Below the pieces are notes generated by a model. That model was not told where the DNA came from and ran no database searches. It saw only the letters and a program-made list of their open reading frames with translations. Positions 25,258 to 42,900 of a stretch of 64,000 nucleotides of DNA are shown here, piece by piece. The stretch lies in contig JAMPIT010000258.1 in the NCBI GenBank assembly GCA_026261815.1, positions 10,345,501-10,409,500 on the forward strand, read 5' to 3'. A program made the position numbers and the translations under genes. Source of the stretch: Monarcha castaneiventris obscurior (Eukaryota > Chordata > Aves > Passeriformes > Monarchidae). Numbering within the stretch: position 1 is the first letter of the stretch; every line of letters begins with the position of its first letter.

Positions 25258-25800
25258 CGCGGCCTCGGGGCTGCCGCGCCGCCCCGGCGCCGGTCAGCGG
25301 CCCCCGCCGCCGCCTCCTTCTCTTCCTCTTCCTTCTCTTCCTCCTCCAGCCCCGGCCGCCGGCCCGCGGGCTCCCATGCCCGGGGCTGCGGGGGGCCCAG
25401 CCGGCCGGGCCGCCGCACCGCCGAGAGCCGCAGGGAGATGGGGCCGCGCCCGCACGCCGGCTCCGCCCGCCGCCGCCGCACCGGGCGGGGCCGCCGCCGC
25501 CACCGCCCGCCCCGGAGCCCCGGAGAGAGGAGAGCAGTCCCGCAGGCGCCGGGGCCCACGGACGCGGATCCCACGGATGCAGACACACGCCGGGGTGCGC
25601 GATGCCTCCGGCTCCGCCACGGGATGCTCAGCCCTTGGCTCCAGGCGCGGCACCGGAGACCCTCCAAGCACCTCCGGGACACAGGCAGAGCGTGTCCCGG
25701 CCTTTCCTCTTCGTGCCCTGGCTCCCCGGGGCCGGGAGGCAGCGCTGCCACGGGCCCGCCTGCGGCGACTCCCGCGCCCGGCCGTTGGTGCTGGCTCAAC
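25190..25800 (-). promoter_or_regulatory. B4GALT2: CpG island with B4GALT2 non-coding first exon
   Basis: The segment is CpG-dense and GC-rich. On the minus strand it has a strong donor, GCG followed by GTGAGTG, with the exon ending at 25258. This fits a non-coding first exon that splices to the coding exon near 22978. The transcription start is probably between about 25400 and 25800 but cannot be fixed from sequence. Long open frames on both strands across the island are products of base composition. Confidence 0.6.
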
Positions 25801-28039
25801 GTCCGTTGTAACCCGTTTGTGGCTCCTTCGCCCCCACACCACCTTTCCTGCGTTTCATTGCTAGGAAATACTGGGAATCTCACTCTCCTTACCACAACGG
25901 CATCACTGATGAAAGGTCTTGGTCTGGTCCCACCACAAGTTGGGCCAGCCCCAAGGAGTTTTCGCGCTGCCTGCTGCCTTTCCCTTCCTGCCACCCCCTC
26001 AGCCCCCCAGCCCCCTTCCCCAGCACTTGTGCCTGTTCAGAGCAGCCCCTGTCCCTGAGGCCTCTCCTCCTTCCATGCCTGGCTGCTCACCCAAGCGAGG
26101 GCTTTCATGCTCCCTTCAGAAGCTCCCTTCAGCAGACAACCTTTCAGAAGAGAACCGAATGGCACCCAACCAGCCCAGCCCTGCTCCACCCCTGCAAACA
26201 AGCCTGCTGAAAGCAGTCCAACTTCTGCCTCCAGCTCTTGGTTTGGCTCCTCAGCAGGTGGCATTTTCCTCATCAATACCTACACATGGTTACCAAAATA
26301 TCTTTCAACTCCCGCCGCTGCTGCTTCTGAGACAAGGTGTAAGATCCTGGAGCCTTAAGCTTTTTTTCCTCTGCTTGAGCAGCAGGTGTTTAGTCCAAGT
26401 CCTGGAACTCAAGCACACACACCTAGAACGAGGTGAGCACAGGGCATGGTCACCCTATCACCGCTGGCTATGGTACGTGGACTGTAGCACCCTGAGAGCA
26501 GCCCTGGTGGATCTCATAAGGGGCCCACGGGCAAGTCAGGGGCCCATGGGCAAGTCTGGAGCCCATTCCCCTGCCAAAGCTGTGACACACAGAGGCAGGA
26601 TTAGGAGAATGGAAATGCACCTCACAGAGGCACATTTCTGACAGCCAGATGCATTTCTATCTGGGAGTCCGGGGAAAGGCCCATCCCTGAAAGACAAGTG
26701 GATGACTCAAGACAGCTGCCAACCAGGAAGATGATTAACCCATAAAGCAGCTTCTCTAACACTAGCACAGCCTCTCCAACCCCAGGCATCTCCTTCCTGA
26801 GCTTGGTGTGGGTCTGATGAGATGGCTCTGCATCTCCCAGGGGGCTCATGTCTCCAGCCTGCAGGAGCAGCAATGGGGTACAGCTCTCATGCAGGACAGG
26901 CAAAGTCTGCCCATACCTGACACCCCTTCTTCCAACCAGGCAGGGCCCAGCTTGTGTCCTGCCACTACACAGGGCACACATTGCTCCTGTGAGAGCCCCT
27001 AGCCCCAGGGGACAGCCAGCACAGCCACCGGGGCAGTGGCTTGGTTTCCCCCCTCAATCGTCACGCACCCAGGGCTGAAAATACACTGCAGTCCCAAAAC
27101 CCATAGGACAGTGTGGAACAGAGGCAGGAGAGCAGCAGATCTCAGAGGGGTCGTGCAGAGGCAGCTGCCCTAGTTCAAGGGCAAGAAGCAGCAGGCTCCA
27201 CTGGCCTCCCTGCTGCCCCAACCTGTTGCATCCACATGGGAAGAGAGGGGCAGCTCCGGGCATGCATCTGCTCTGACACAGCACTGGAAGATCAGTGCTT
27301 TCTCTATGAAGGTATACTGGTAGCAGAGCAGGATGAAGGCCTTGTGCTGGATACAGCAGACAGCAGAAGCAGCACGACTGTATTCTTCCCTTCCCCCAAG
27401 CAGCAGATGAGAGCTGCAGGTCCAGCTGTCCACAGCCAGCTTCCCCACACTATTCAGTACAGCCAGGGAGAGGGAACAGAGCCAGCACAAAGCGACCCCA
27501 CCCCTGGGACCTCTGCCAGGGCCCCCTGGATAGAGGGGCACTGCAGACTGAAGAGCCCCAGCACGCAGCAGTCACACCAGGGAGCTGCTGGCTGGAGGGT
27601 GTCCTTTGAAGGGGCAAAAGCTTCACTTATCTGCCCCTCTGGTGCCCCCCAGCTGCACAATGGGGCTATGGACACCGTCTACACCCCCACTGCACTCAAC
27701 TACCTGGATGGGAGAGGCCAAAAGCAGCTTGTGTTGGGCTCATGTTGGGCCGCTAGGAGCCTGGCAGAGACAACTTGGAGCTGCCTGCTGCCTGTTCCAA
27801 CAGCCTTGTACCTGTTCCAGGCAGCAAGGCACAGCTCCATATTCCCACAGCCCAAGCTGGGCTGTAGTCTGAGCAGGCAACAGAATTAACCCCACACAGG
27901 CAGGACACCACCAGGCTCCTGGAGCAGGACAGGGGTTTTGCCAGAGGCAGAGAGGAATATCTGAGCACTGGGGCAGCCCAAACCAGCACTTGCTCTCTGC
28001 AAACCTCCGCGTCATGCACATGGCAGAGCAAGAGCTGCA
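25801..28039. other. Intergenic, B4GALT2 promoter to ATP6V0B 3' end
   Basis: About 2.2 kb without a recognisable gene. Small features include a two-copy imperfect repeat of GGGGCCCAYGGGCAAGTC at about 26520-26557. Open frames here have no family resemblance and no splice or codon pattern to support them. Confidence 0.5.
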
Positions 28040-28058
28040 TCCTTGGACGAGAACCATA

Positions 28059-28064
28059 TTTATT
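28059..28064 (-). terminator. ATP6V0B: ATP6V0B polyadenylation signal
   Basis: AATAAA on the minus strand lies 275 bases downstream of the stop codon at 28341-28339, in a GTGAAATAAATATGG context. The 3' UTR is therefore about 300 bases long, ending near 28040. Confidence 0.7.
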
Positions 28065-28338
28065 TCACTGACACAGAATTGCACTGATGGTCGATTCTAC
28101 ACACCGGGGATGGGCAACAGCAGGGCCCCACTGGCTGGGCCAGGCCGCTGGGGGCAGAATTCACACAGAGAAATTTGTTTCTTCCGAGGGGCCGATTGAT
28201 CTGCAGGACGGGGCTCTATGCAGTCAGGCTCCTGCTCCCGACGCCAGGAATCTCCCACCCCAATCAAGTATAGAAACATTAAATAAGTATATACAGAACC
28301 TCTTGGGGTGGGCTGGAATAGGCTGAGTGCAAGAGGGC

Positions 28339-34878
<6,540 letters not shown>

Positions 34879-35217
34879 GGCGGCGGCGGCGGCGGCGGCA
34901 CCGGGCGGCGCGGCGGCGGCGGATCGGCCCGGGTCACCTGACCCGCGCACGGCACGTCACCGGAACTGCAGCGCCCGGGCGGGAGCGCCGCAACGCCGCC
35001 GGCGCCACCGCGCCCGTCTATTGGCTGCCTGCTTGGACAGCGGCAGGAAAACTACACGCACCACAATGCACCGCGACAGCGCCGCTTTCCATTGGCTGCC
35101 CTCTCCCCTCTCCACCCCCTTGTGGGCGGGGTTCTGGGGCGGGGGGGCGGAGCCGAGCTGCCATTGGCCAGCGCCGCGCCGCAGGCCGGAAGCGGGCGCG
35201 GGGTCCCGCGTGCCGCC
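34879..35217. promoter_or_regulatory. Divergent promoter between ATP6V0B and DPH2
   Basis: Only 339 bp separate the two start codons, which face away from each other. The block is CpG-rich and lacks a TATA box. ATTGG (inverted CCAAT, NF-Y) occurs at 35020, 35091 and 35163, so spacing is 71 and 72 bp. AACTACACGCACCACAATGC at 35050-35069 resembles a ZNF143/Staf site. CCGGAAGC near 35187 is an ETS-type site just ahead of DPH2. This is the usual make-up of housekeeping bidirectional promoters. Factor binding is inferred. Confidence 0.75.
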
Positions 35218-38200
35218 ATGGCCGCGGCCTTCAGCAGCGACGGGGGGGCTGCGCTGCGGCGGGAGCTGCCCGCGGCCGCGGCGGCGGCACCGCGGGGCGA
35301 TCTCGACGGCTTCTACGAGATGGGCCAGGCCGCCGCCTTCGTACGGGATGGCGGGTTCCGCAAGGTAAGCGGGACCGAGGGTGGAGCGGGCCGGGGGCTG
35401 CGCGCCGCCCCCTCTCCCGGTGCCTCACAGGATTGTTAGGGTTGGAAGGGCGTCTGGAGATCATCCAGCCCAGCCCCCTCAGCAAGACGGGGTCGCCAGA
35501 GCAGGTTACACAGCACCGCGTCCAGATGCGTTTGCAATGCCTCCAGTGTCGGAGACTCCACCACTTCTCTGGGCAGCTGTGCCAGTGCTCTGCCACCCTC
35601 AGCGGAAAGTGTTCTTCGTGTTGAGGTGGAACTTCTTGTGTTTTAGTTTGTGGCCATTGCTCCGTCCTCTGTCCTGTTGCTGGGCACCATTGAAAAGAGT
35701 CCGACACCGTCCTCTTGGCACTCGCCTTTGAGATATTTATATGCATTAATGAGACCCTGTCCTGGTTCCAGGCAGGACAGGGTTAATTTTTGCAGTAGCC
35801 ACGAGGGGGCATGGCCAGGACCCAGAGGTTGTTCTGTACCACCTCACATCATTTTCTGGGGACGGCGTTCTTCCCAGGTCCCATAGTGTGGCACGGTCAG
35901 GTACTGTCAGAGCCCTGCACCGAGCACTTGTGTGTGAGTCATTTGTATCTTGCACACTGTTATTAATATTGTTGCTGATACCGTTGCTTTTTTGTTTAAT
36001 TTGCTGTTTCCAGTAAATTGTTGTGATCTTAACCTGTATCTTTACCCTTTGTGCCTCTGATTCTCCCCTCCATCCCGCTGCAGGAGGAAAGGGAGGGGGG
36101 AGCAAGCAAGTGGCAACGTGGTTTGGAGAGGCTCAGTGGGAGGGCCGTTCCTAAACCACAACAGATCTCCTCTCAGTCTTCTCCAGACTAAACAGGCCCA
36201 GCTTCCACAGTCTCTCCTCTTAAGAGAGATGCCCCAGACCCCTCATCATCTTTGTGGCCTCTGCTGGACCCTTTTCAGTAGCTCTTTGTCTTTCTTATAC
36301 TGAGGAGCCCAGAACTGGAGACAGTACTCCTGAAGTGCCTCACCAGGGCCAAGCAGAAGGGCAGGATCATCTCTCTCAGCCTGCTGGCCACACTCTTCCT
36401 GATGCATTCCAGGATCCCATTGGCCCTCCTGGCTGTAAGGGTCCTGCCAGCTCATGATCAACTTATCACCCACTGAGACTCCCAGGTCCTTATCTGCAGA
36501 GCTGCTCTCTAGTAGGTCAGCCGCTAGCCTGTGCTGATAGCTGGGGTTATTCCTCCCCAGGTGCAGTAGCCTACACTTGCCCTTGTTGACCCTCATTAGG
36601 TTTCTCTCTGCTTAATTCTCCAGCCTGTCAAGGTCCCTCCGAATGGCACAGCCTTCAGCTGTATGAGCTACTCCCCTCAGTTTCATATCATCAGCAAACT
36701 TGCTGAGGGTACATTCTATCCCCTTCAGTCCCTTCATCTCACCCTCCCCAGTGCCTCATTCCCTGTCTGCCTCACCCTTTGTTCCCCCAGGTCGCCCTGC
36801 AGTTCCCTGACGAGCTCCTGGCAGACGCAGTGGAGGTGGCAGCGCGGATGGAGGCAGCGACCGGGGCCGAGATGTACGTGTTAGGAGACACCACGTATGG
36901 CAGGTCGGTGTGGGGCTGGGCAGGGTGTCCCGGGGCTCCCCTGCAGGCAGGAGTGGGGCAGTGCCAGCGAGGAGGGAGAGCTCCACGCTGCAGAGCCCAT
37001 CTGACACCGGGTTCTCCTCACAGCTGCTGCGTGGATGAAGTGGCTGCCGAGCACGTGGGTGCCGAGGCCGTGCTGCACTACGGCCCAGCCTGCCTCAGCC
37101 CCTGCAGAAAGCTCCCGGTGCTGCACATCTTCGGGCAGCAGCCCCTGGACGTCGGGCGCTGTGCAGAGGCGTTCCGGGAGCTCTACCCCGAGCGGCAGAG
37201 CCGTGTGGTGGTGCTGAGCGATGTGGTCTATGCCCATGCGATGGGTGAGCGCTCTGGGGCAGTGAGGGGGGCTCTGGTACTGCTCTGAGCTCTGCAGGGC
37301 CGCCAGGGGGAGACCAAGCGGGCATTCATTCCCCAGACTTTGGCAGCTTTGATTTCTGTCTTCTCCCCTGACCTATTGCACCTTTCCACGTCACGACTGT
37401 GGCCAAGTTTTGTTCCCACTCCTCTCTTCCTTCAGGTGAGCTGGAGCAGCAATTGTGTCCCGAGTACCCCAATGTCATCTTCTCCAGGCTGGTGTGTGGA
37501 GACCTTCCTGGCCCCGCAGTGCCTGGGGAGGAGCGGAAGTTTGGTCGCCAGTTCTTGGTGGAGGCTGCTGGAGGGCTGCAGGACTATGCCATGTTCTATG
37601 TGGGAGCTGAGGGCCTTGCCCTCACCAGCTTCATGCTGACCTGGAACCGCTGCCCCTTCAGCTCCTTCAATCCTGTCACGGGCTGCGGCCGCCGCGAGAC
37701 CCTCAACGTCAACCGGGCCCTGATGCGCCGCCTGTACCTGGTGGAGCGGGCGCGGGATGCCGGCGTGGTGGGCATCCTGGTGGGCACCCTTGGCGTGGCG
37801 GGCTACCTGACCGTGCTGCAGCACCTCCGGCAGCTGCTGTGCCGGGCTGGAAAGCGCAGCTACACGCTGGCCGTGGGGAAGCCCAACCCCGCCAAGCTGG
37901 CCAACTTCCTGGAGGTGGACGTCTTCGTCCTGGTGGCCTGTGCTCAGAACTCCCTCCTGGACTCCAGTGACTTCTACCGACCTGTTGTGACCCCCTATGA
38001 GCTGGAGCTGGCCTGCAACCCGGCCCGTGAGTGGACGGGGAACTACCTCACAGACTTCCGAGACCTGCTGCCCGGTAATAGCTAGAGACAGCTGCCCAAC
38101 ATCCTCCCAGGGCATATTCTGCCCAGCTGCCCTGCCTGTAGGCTGCAGTTGCTCCAGGATAGATGGACCAGGCTAACGTTACCATTTCCTGGCAGGTGCC

Positions 38201-38606
38201 TGTGCGCACGTTGAGCTCCCACCGGCTGTTCCCGCAGCAGAGGCTGTTCCCGACGTCTCACTGATCACGGGGAAGATGCGTGCTACCCACCTCTGTGACC
38301 CCCCGACCTCCCAGCTGCCCCCCAGCACCACCCTGGCCTGCAGGGACCAGACACGGGCGCTCGCAGAGATCAGCCCTGCAGGTTTGTCTTGGTTTCATGG
38401 TGGGGCTGAGCCCTGGTGCAGGGGCAGTGCCACCTTCCTGCTCCCAATAACAATTCCCTTTCTCTCTCCCCCCAGCCTCCTTCCTGGAGTCCCGCAGCTG
38501 GCGGGGCCTGGAGCAGCAGCTGGGACAGACCCCCGTGTCCAAGGCTGTGCAGGGCCGACGAGGGATTGCCATTGCCTATGAGGACGAAGGGTGTGAGCAA
38601 CCCTGA
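35218..38606 (+). CDS. DPH2: Diphthamide biosynthesis subunit DPH2
   Basis: With DPH1 it forms the Fe-S enzyme that starts diphthamide synthesis on the histidine of eEF2, moving the aminocarboxypropyl group of S-adenosylmethionine. Coding exons are 35218-35364, 36791-36903, 37024-37244, 37436-38074, 38196-38381 and 38476-38606, giving 478 aa (human about 489). The ATG is in a strong GCCGCCATGG context. Residues 48-60 ([12 protein letters not shown]) begin the conserved fold. Cys88, Cys89 and Cys110 keep the spacing of the yeast Dph2 cysteines, and Cys329 lies in [31 protein letters not shown] and [12 protein letters not shown] are typical family segments. Intron 1 holds a CR1 element split by an LTR. 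Its orientation opposite to ATP6V0B appears to differ from human. Confidence 0.96.
35426..36745 (-). mobile_element. CR1 LINE 3' fragment in DPH2 intron 1, interrupted
   Basis: On the minus strand the segment reads the C-terminal part of CR1 ORF2 and its 3' end. Recognisable pieces are [30 protein letters not shown] and [19 protein letters not shown] (about 36580-36250), then [18 protein letters not shown] sequence. The 3' tail, at about 35426-35470, is the conserved CR1 end near GGATGATCTCCAG. It is 5'-truncated and the frame is broken by substitutions and indels, so it is inactive. A solo LTR at 35758-36163 splits it. Confidence 0.88.
35758..36163 (+). mobile_element. ERVL-like solo LTR inserted in the CR1 element
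   Basis: The 406-bp element begins TGTCCTGGTT and ends AACCACAACA, so it has TG...CA termini with short inverted ends. The 3' half, with GATTCTCCCCTCCATCCC and TAAACCACAACA, resembles avian ERVL LTRs. Flanking 5-mers GACCC (35753-35757) and GATCT (36164-36168) could be a target-site duplication altered by two C/T transitions. No internal retroviral sequence remains. It is younger than the CR1 copy that it interrupts. Confidence 0.7.
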
Positions 38607-38981
38607 TTTGGCAGTGTTGGCACCCAACCAAGAGTGGGGCCGTGTGGGGGCCCAGGCATTGCCTCCCACGGGGTGCTGGACCTGCTGCCTGCTGGATGCA
38701 GCCTTGGGTCCATAGTATGGCAGTGGGAGAGCAGGAGTTGTACGTGTGTTGGGGAATGCCTGTGGCACCCTGAGGCTCATGGCCAGGGCAGCAGCAGGGC
38801 CAGGAGAGACAGGTACTTGGCCCAGACCCAGTCTCCGAGGGCTCCTCCATCCAGGGCAGCTTTGTCCCTACAGGTAAAGGTTACAACTTTGCAAGGGCTG
38901 ACAGTGCTGGGACTTGAGGCTTTTGTGGACTATTGCTGCTACCTAAAGCTGAGGAGGATTTGTGAATGAACTGGTTTTTAA

Positions 38982-38987
38982 AATAAA
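38982..38987 (+). terminator. DPH2: DPH2 polyadenylation signal
   Basis: AATAAA occurs 375 bases after the DPH2 stop codon, in a TTTTTAAAATAAAACAC context. The 3' UTR is thus about 390-400 bases, ending near 39005. Confidence 0.7.
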
Positions 38988-39005
38988 ACACAGGCTGAGG
39001 AGCAC

Positions 39006-39941
39006 AGATGGGTGATACCAGCTGTCCCAAAGTGAAAAATGTATCATGGTGCCCACGTGGGGAGCAAAGCCCTGTGTGTCAGCTATGACCAGCCTGAGAG
39101 AACAGAAGACCAGAACTAGGACCTTCAATAATGGAAGCACAGGCTGGGCTGGGGCAACTAAGGCAAGGGCAGGGGGGGCTCTGAGCATGAGCAAGCCCCT
39201 CAGCCCCTCTTACAAATGGGAATGGGGTGCACACATCCTGTGCTGCAGGAAGGACCCTGTGTTTGGCAGGGCTGGAGCCCAGCCCCTCTCACGTGAGGCA
39301 GGGCTGTTTATGCTCCATGCTGGGCAAGCAGGACAGACTGTTTTTTGCCATCCCTCCTCCCAAGGCCAGGGAGATACTGAGGCATCCCAGCCTTGATTTA
39401 ACTCCCTCCACTGGGTTACTCCCCAGAGGCAAGAGGCAGGCAAAGTGGGCACTGCAATAATGACAGCCACAACATAGAAATATTCTTAATATAATTAGGT
39501 GCAGGGCCTCCCCCCTCCCAACCACACGTACAAATGAGCAGGGGGCAAATTCCCCCCGCCCAGCCAGCCACTGCTGCAGGCACAGGGTGGCCTCCCCGCT
39601 GCGGGGCATGGGCACCCACGGGGAAGGGCTGGGGAGGGGCTGGTAGCCCAGGGAGAGGGCAGCCCGTGCTGGGGCAGTCCTGCCCAGGCTTCCCCTGCCC
39701 CGCCACCGCCTCCTGCAGCCAGCACTCCTGTCCCCTGCGAGGAGGGAGCATGCTGGGGGAAACAAAGATGCTGACACCGAGATGCGGCCACCAAATCTAG
39801 CTGAGGAGCGTCCCGAGTGGGTTAATTCTAGGTGGAGGGTTATTCTATGAGCCGTACTGCAGCAGGGCAGGGAGGATGGGGGGCTTTTCCTTGTGGGGAA
39901 GAGCTGGTCCAGGCAAATCGTCCGCGGTCCTGGCCAGGTGC
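39006..39941. other. DPH2-IPO13 convergent intergenic region and IPO13 3' UTR
   Basis: IPO13 has no canonical AATAAA on the minus strand just downstream of its stop codon. The best candidate 3' end is an AT-rich patch at 39478-39500, reading AATTATATTAAGAATATTT on the minus strand, which would give a 3' UTR of about 450 bases. Around 39010-39470 I see no gene. The two transcripts end within roughly half a kilobase of each other. Confidence 0.45.
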
Positions 39942-42900
39942 TCAGTAGTCTGCTGTGTATTCTGTACCATGCAGCCCTCGGCACAACAAGGTGAACTCCT
40001 TCACCATCTCCTTCACTCGCCGCTTGTTCACACGCTCTCTGCTAAGACAGAGGGAGGGCACAAACGTGAAGTAAGAGCGCTGCACTGGGCCATGCAGGGG
40101 TGTCCTTCCCACTCTGTGGGAATGTGGGGCACAGCTGCCAGGGCAAGTGGCACACAAACCTGAGGATCTGCTGGCTGAAGTTTTCCTTCTGCTCTGGAGT
40201 GACTCGGGCGGAGGGGAAGCCATCCTGCTGCATGGCCTCCTTGATCCAGACGCTCAGGAGGCTGAAGCAGTGCTTGTTCAAGGCAAAGAGGATTTCTGCA
40301 AAGTGATCCATGAGGCTGCGGGAAGCCTGGCCACCGATGCCCTGCCACAGAGCAAGCAATGTGCTGAGCCCACATTGTCACCCCCCTGCTCCCATCCATG
40401 CTGCTGGGCTCTCTGCCCCTGGCTCCACAGGGATGCTGCTCAGGAATAGAGCCCAGTGCTGCCTGGGGAGCCTGCAGTCCAGCGTCTCTCACCTCCAGCA
40501 CTGCCTGCAGCAGTGCTTTGCCGTTCTCATGCACGACCTGTCCCACCGGGGCGATCTCTCCACAGCGGGGCAGCAGCTCCGTCTGCAACACAGAGTCCAG
40601 GCCCGCTCAGTGCCAGCGCAGGCTCCACACTGCAGCACCCGTGCCCAGCCTCAGCCCCACTCCTGCCTTCTCAGCTCTCAAGAGAGGACTTAATGATGGC
40701 ATCATACTCACAAAAAAGCCACAGGATGCTTTGACTGTTGGGGCCTCAGGAAACTTGAGTGAAAGGACACCTGCAGGGGAAAATCACTCAGATTAGCAGC
40801 CAGAAAACCCCCTTGCCATCCCAAATCATCCCTGTGGTCCCCAGCCCTTGGCTGTTTCGTGCCCAGCTCTACAGGAGGAGCAGGCTGGCTTCTCAGAGTG
40901 ATTTAGAGCACATGCCCATGCCCATGGTACTCACCACACTGAAACACTGCTTTGACATCCAGGTTGCTACACAGGAAGAGGTCCGGCTTCCTTTTCAGAG
41001 CCTGCAAGGCACACAGACAGGCAGCATGAACCCAGCACTGTAGAGGCAGCCAGGAAGCCTGCAAGGAACCCGGTGCCCCAGACAGCCTCTGCCTGGACAC
41101 ACACTTACCTGGGCACACCCACAGCAAACGGCAGTTTCACACAGTACAGCAGGAAACCATCACTTCACCCCTCCCCAAGAATATCATTCAAACAGCCAGG
41201 TAGTTTGCTACGCCCAGGATCCACTGACCCCAGAAACTGAGGATAGGTGCCACAGTGGTGCACAAACACTCAGACACAGAGGGCTCCTGTCCCATCAGAG
41301 CAGATAAGGCAGCAGCACTGCTCCCAGGACAAGGGCAGCCATGCAGGGCTCAGCAGAGACCAGCCACCTATGTGCTTTGCTTCTCTCCTGAAGATGCTGG
41401 CATCCTTGGGGTCACTGCAACTGGTTCAAGCAGTAGCCCCAGACAACAGTGAGATGCCAACATTTCTCGGCAGTTCCTGAGCAGCAAGTCCAAGATCAAG
41501 AAAGCTTGGGGTTTTTAATGCCACACAGTGATTCCACCAGCCTCTGTGCAAGTCAGGCACTGCTGCTGGAGACACCCTGAGCTGTGGCACCTTGTGCAGT
41601 GACTTGGTCCCCCTGGTGCTGGCACTGAGCAGTTACTGGGTGGAAATGCTTCAGCTTGCACCTTCCACTCCATGGGAAGGGTTTCCAACCTGCCTCAGTG
41701 AGCCCTGCTGTATTAGGCAGCCAAATGCATATCCTGACAACCATACCCACTGCTGCAGAAAAGCACTGGGAGTGGCAGCCACGCCTCCTGCCCTGCTGTC
41801 ACTGCAACACCAGGGACAGCAGCCATAGCACTGGAGCAGCCCTGCTGTGGGCCTGGAGCTCAGAGAGCAGCATACCAGGGCAGGCAGCCCTCGGGCTGGG
41901 CTGTGTGTGGGGCCACTGCTGCCCTCTGAGCCTTCTCCCAGGGATAAAAGCAGGGACAGCTCTCAGGACACACAGCCATCTGCCCCTGTGGTCTCTACCT
42001 GGAGCAAAACAGACTTATTTCCCATCCCTTCTTCTCCAGGGAAAGCCCATAGCCATCTGCCCAGTGCAGATGCTGGAAAACAAGAAGCTGAGGAGCAGGT
42101 TTCAGAGTTACCCCATCTCCTTTCTGACCTTTTCTACCACACACTGCAAAAGAGGATTCAGTTTTGGGCACCGAAGGCATCGCTGTACCAGGTGGAGATG
42201 GCACAATCGCAGGGACCTGCTCCCTGCTGGATACAAGCAGCGAGCGTCATGGGGCGACCAGGGGCCATGTTATACCTGTGTGTGTATATACAGGCTGTGC
42301 ACCATCCCTCCTGAAGAACTGGCACCAACATCAGAAAGTGAACTGCTGGCTGGCCAATGGTTTAGCAACAAATCCACTCAGTGGGGCTGCTGCTGTCCAG
42401 GTGGCCCGATACAGGACAAAAGCTTGCAAGAGATTTAGCTTTAGCCCTGGGAGACTACCCCTGCTGGGGCCCTACTGTGAGCTCCAGAGCTGGGACCACA
42501 AGCCTTTCCCCCAGCAGCATGCTGCTCAAGGGCAGCTGGCTCCTGTGATAACCGCTCAACTGCAAGATCCTCTACCGTGCCCGTCTGTGAGGCTGGTTTT
42601 AACCCGAGTCCTGCATCCTACAAGTGCTCCATTTGGCACCAGTCTTCCAATGTGCTCAGGTTCCCACCTACCTGCAGGGTGCTTCTGCCAGCCAAACCAG
42701 ACCCGCTGCAGGCAGAGTGGCCCAAGCTCTCCTGCAGACCCGCTGCAGCATCTGCTCCTCACTCCAGCAGTGCCATGGGGAAAAGCATGCCAGTATTGGG
42801 AGGGCTCCTTCCCACAGGACACATTGCAGAGTGCATGCCCAATGCAGACCTGGGTACACATGCACGTCTAATGTAAAGAGAGATGCTTTTTACTCCCACA

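Noticed and set aside
24772..26058. 428-codon open frame on the plus strand over the B4GALT2 promoter
   Set aside because: It spans a CpG island and its flanks; its composition is Pro/Arg/Ser-rich and it lies over the antisense first exon of B4GALT2.
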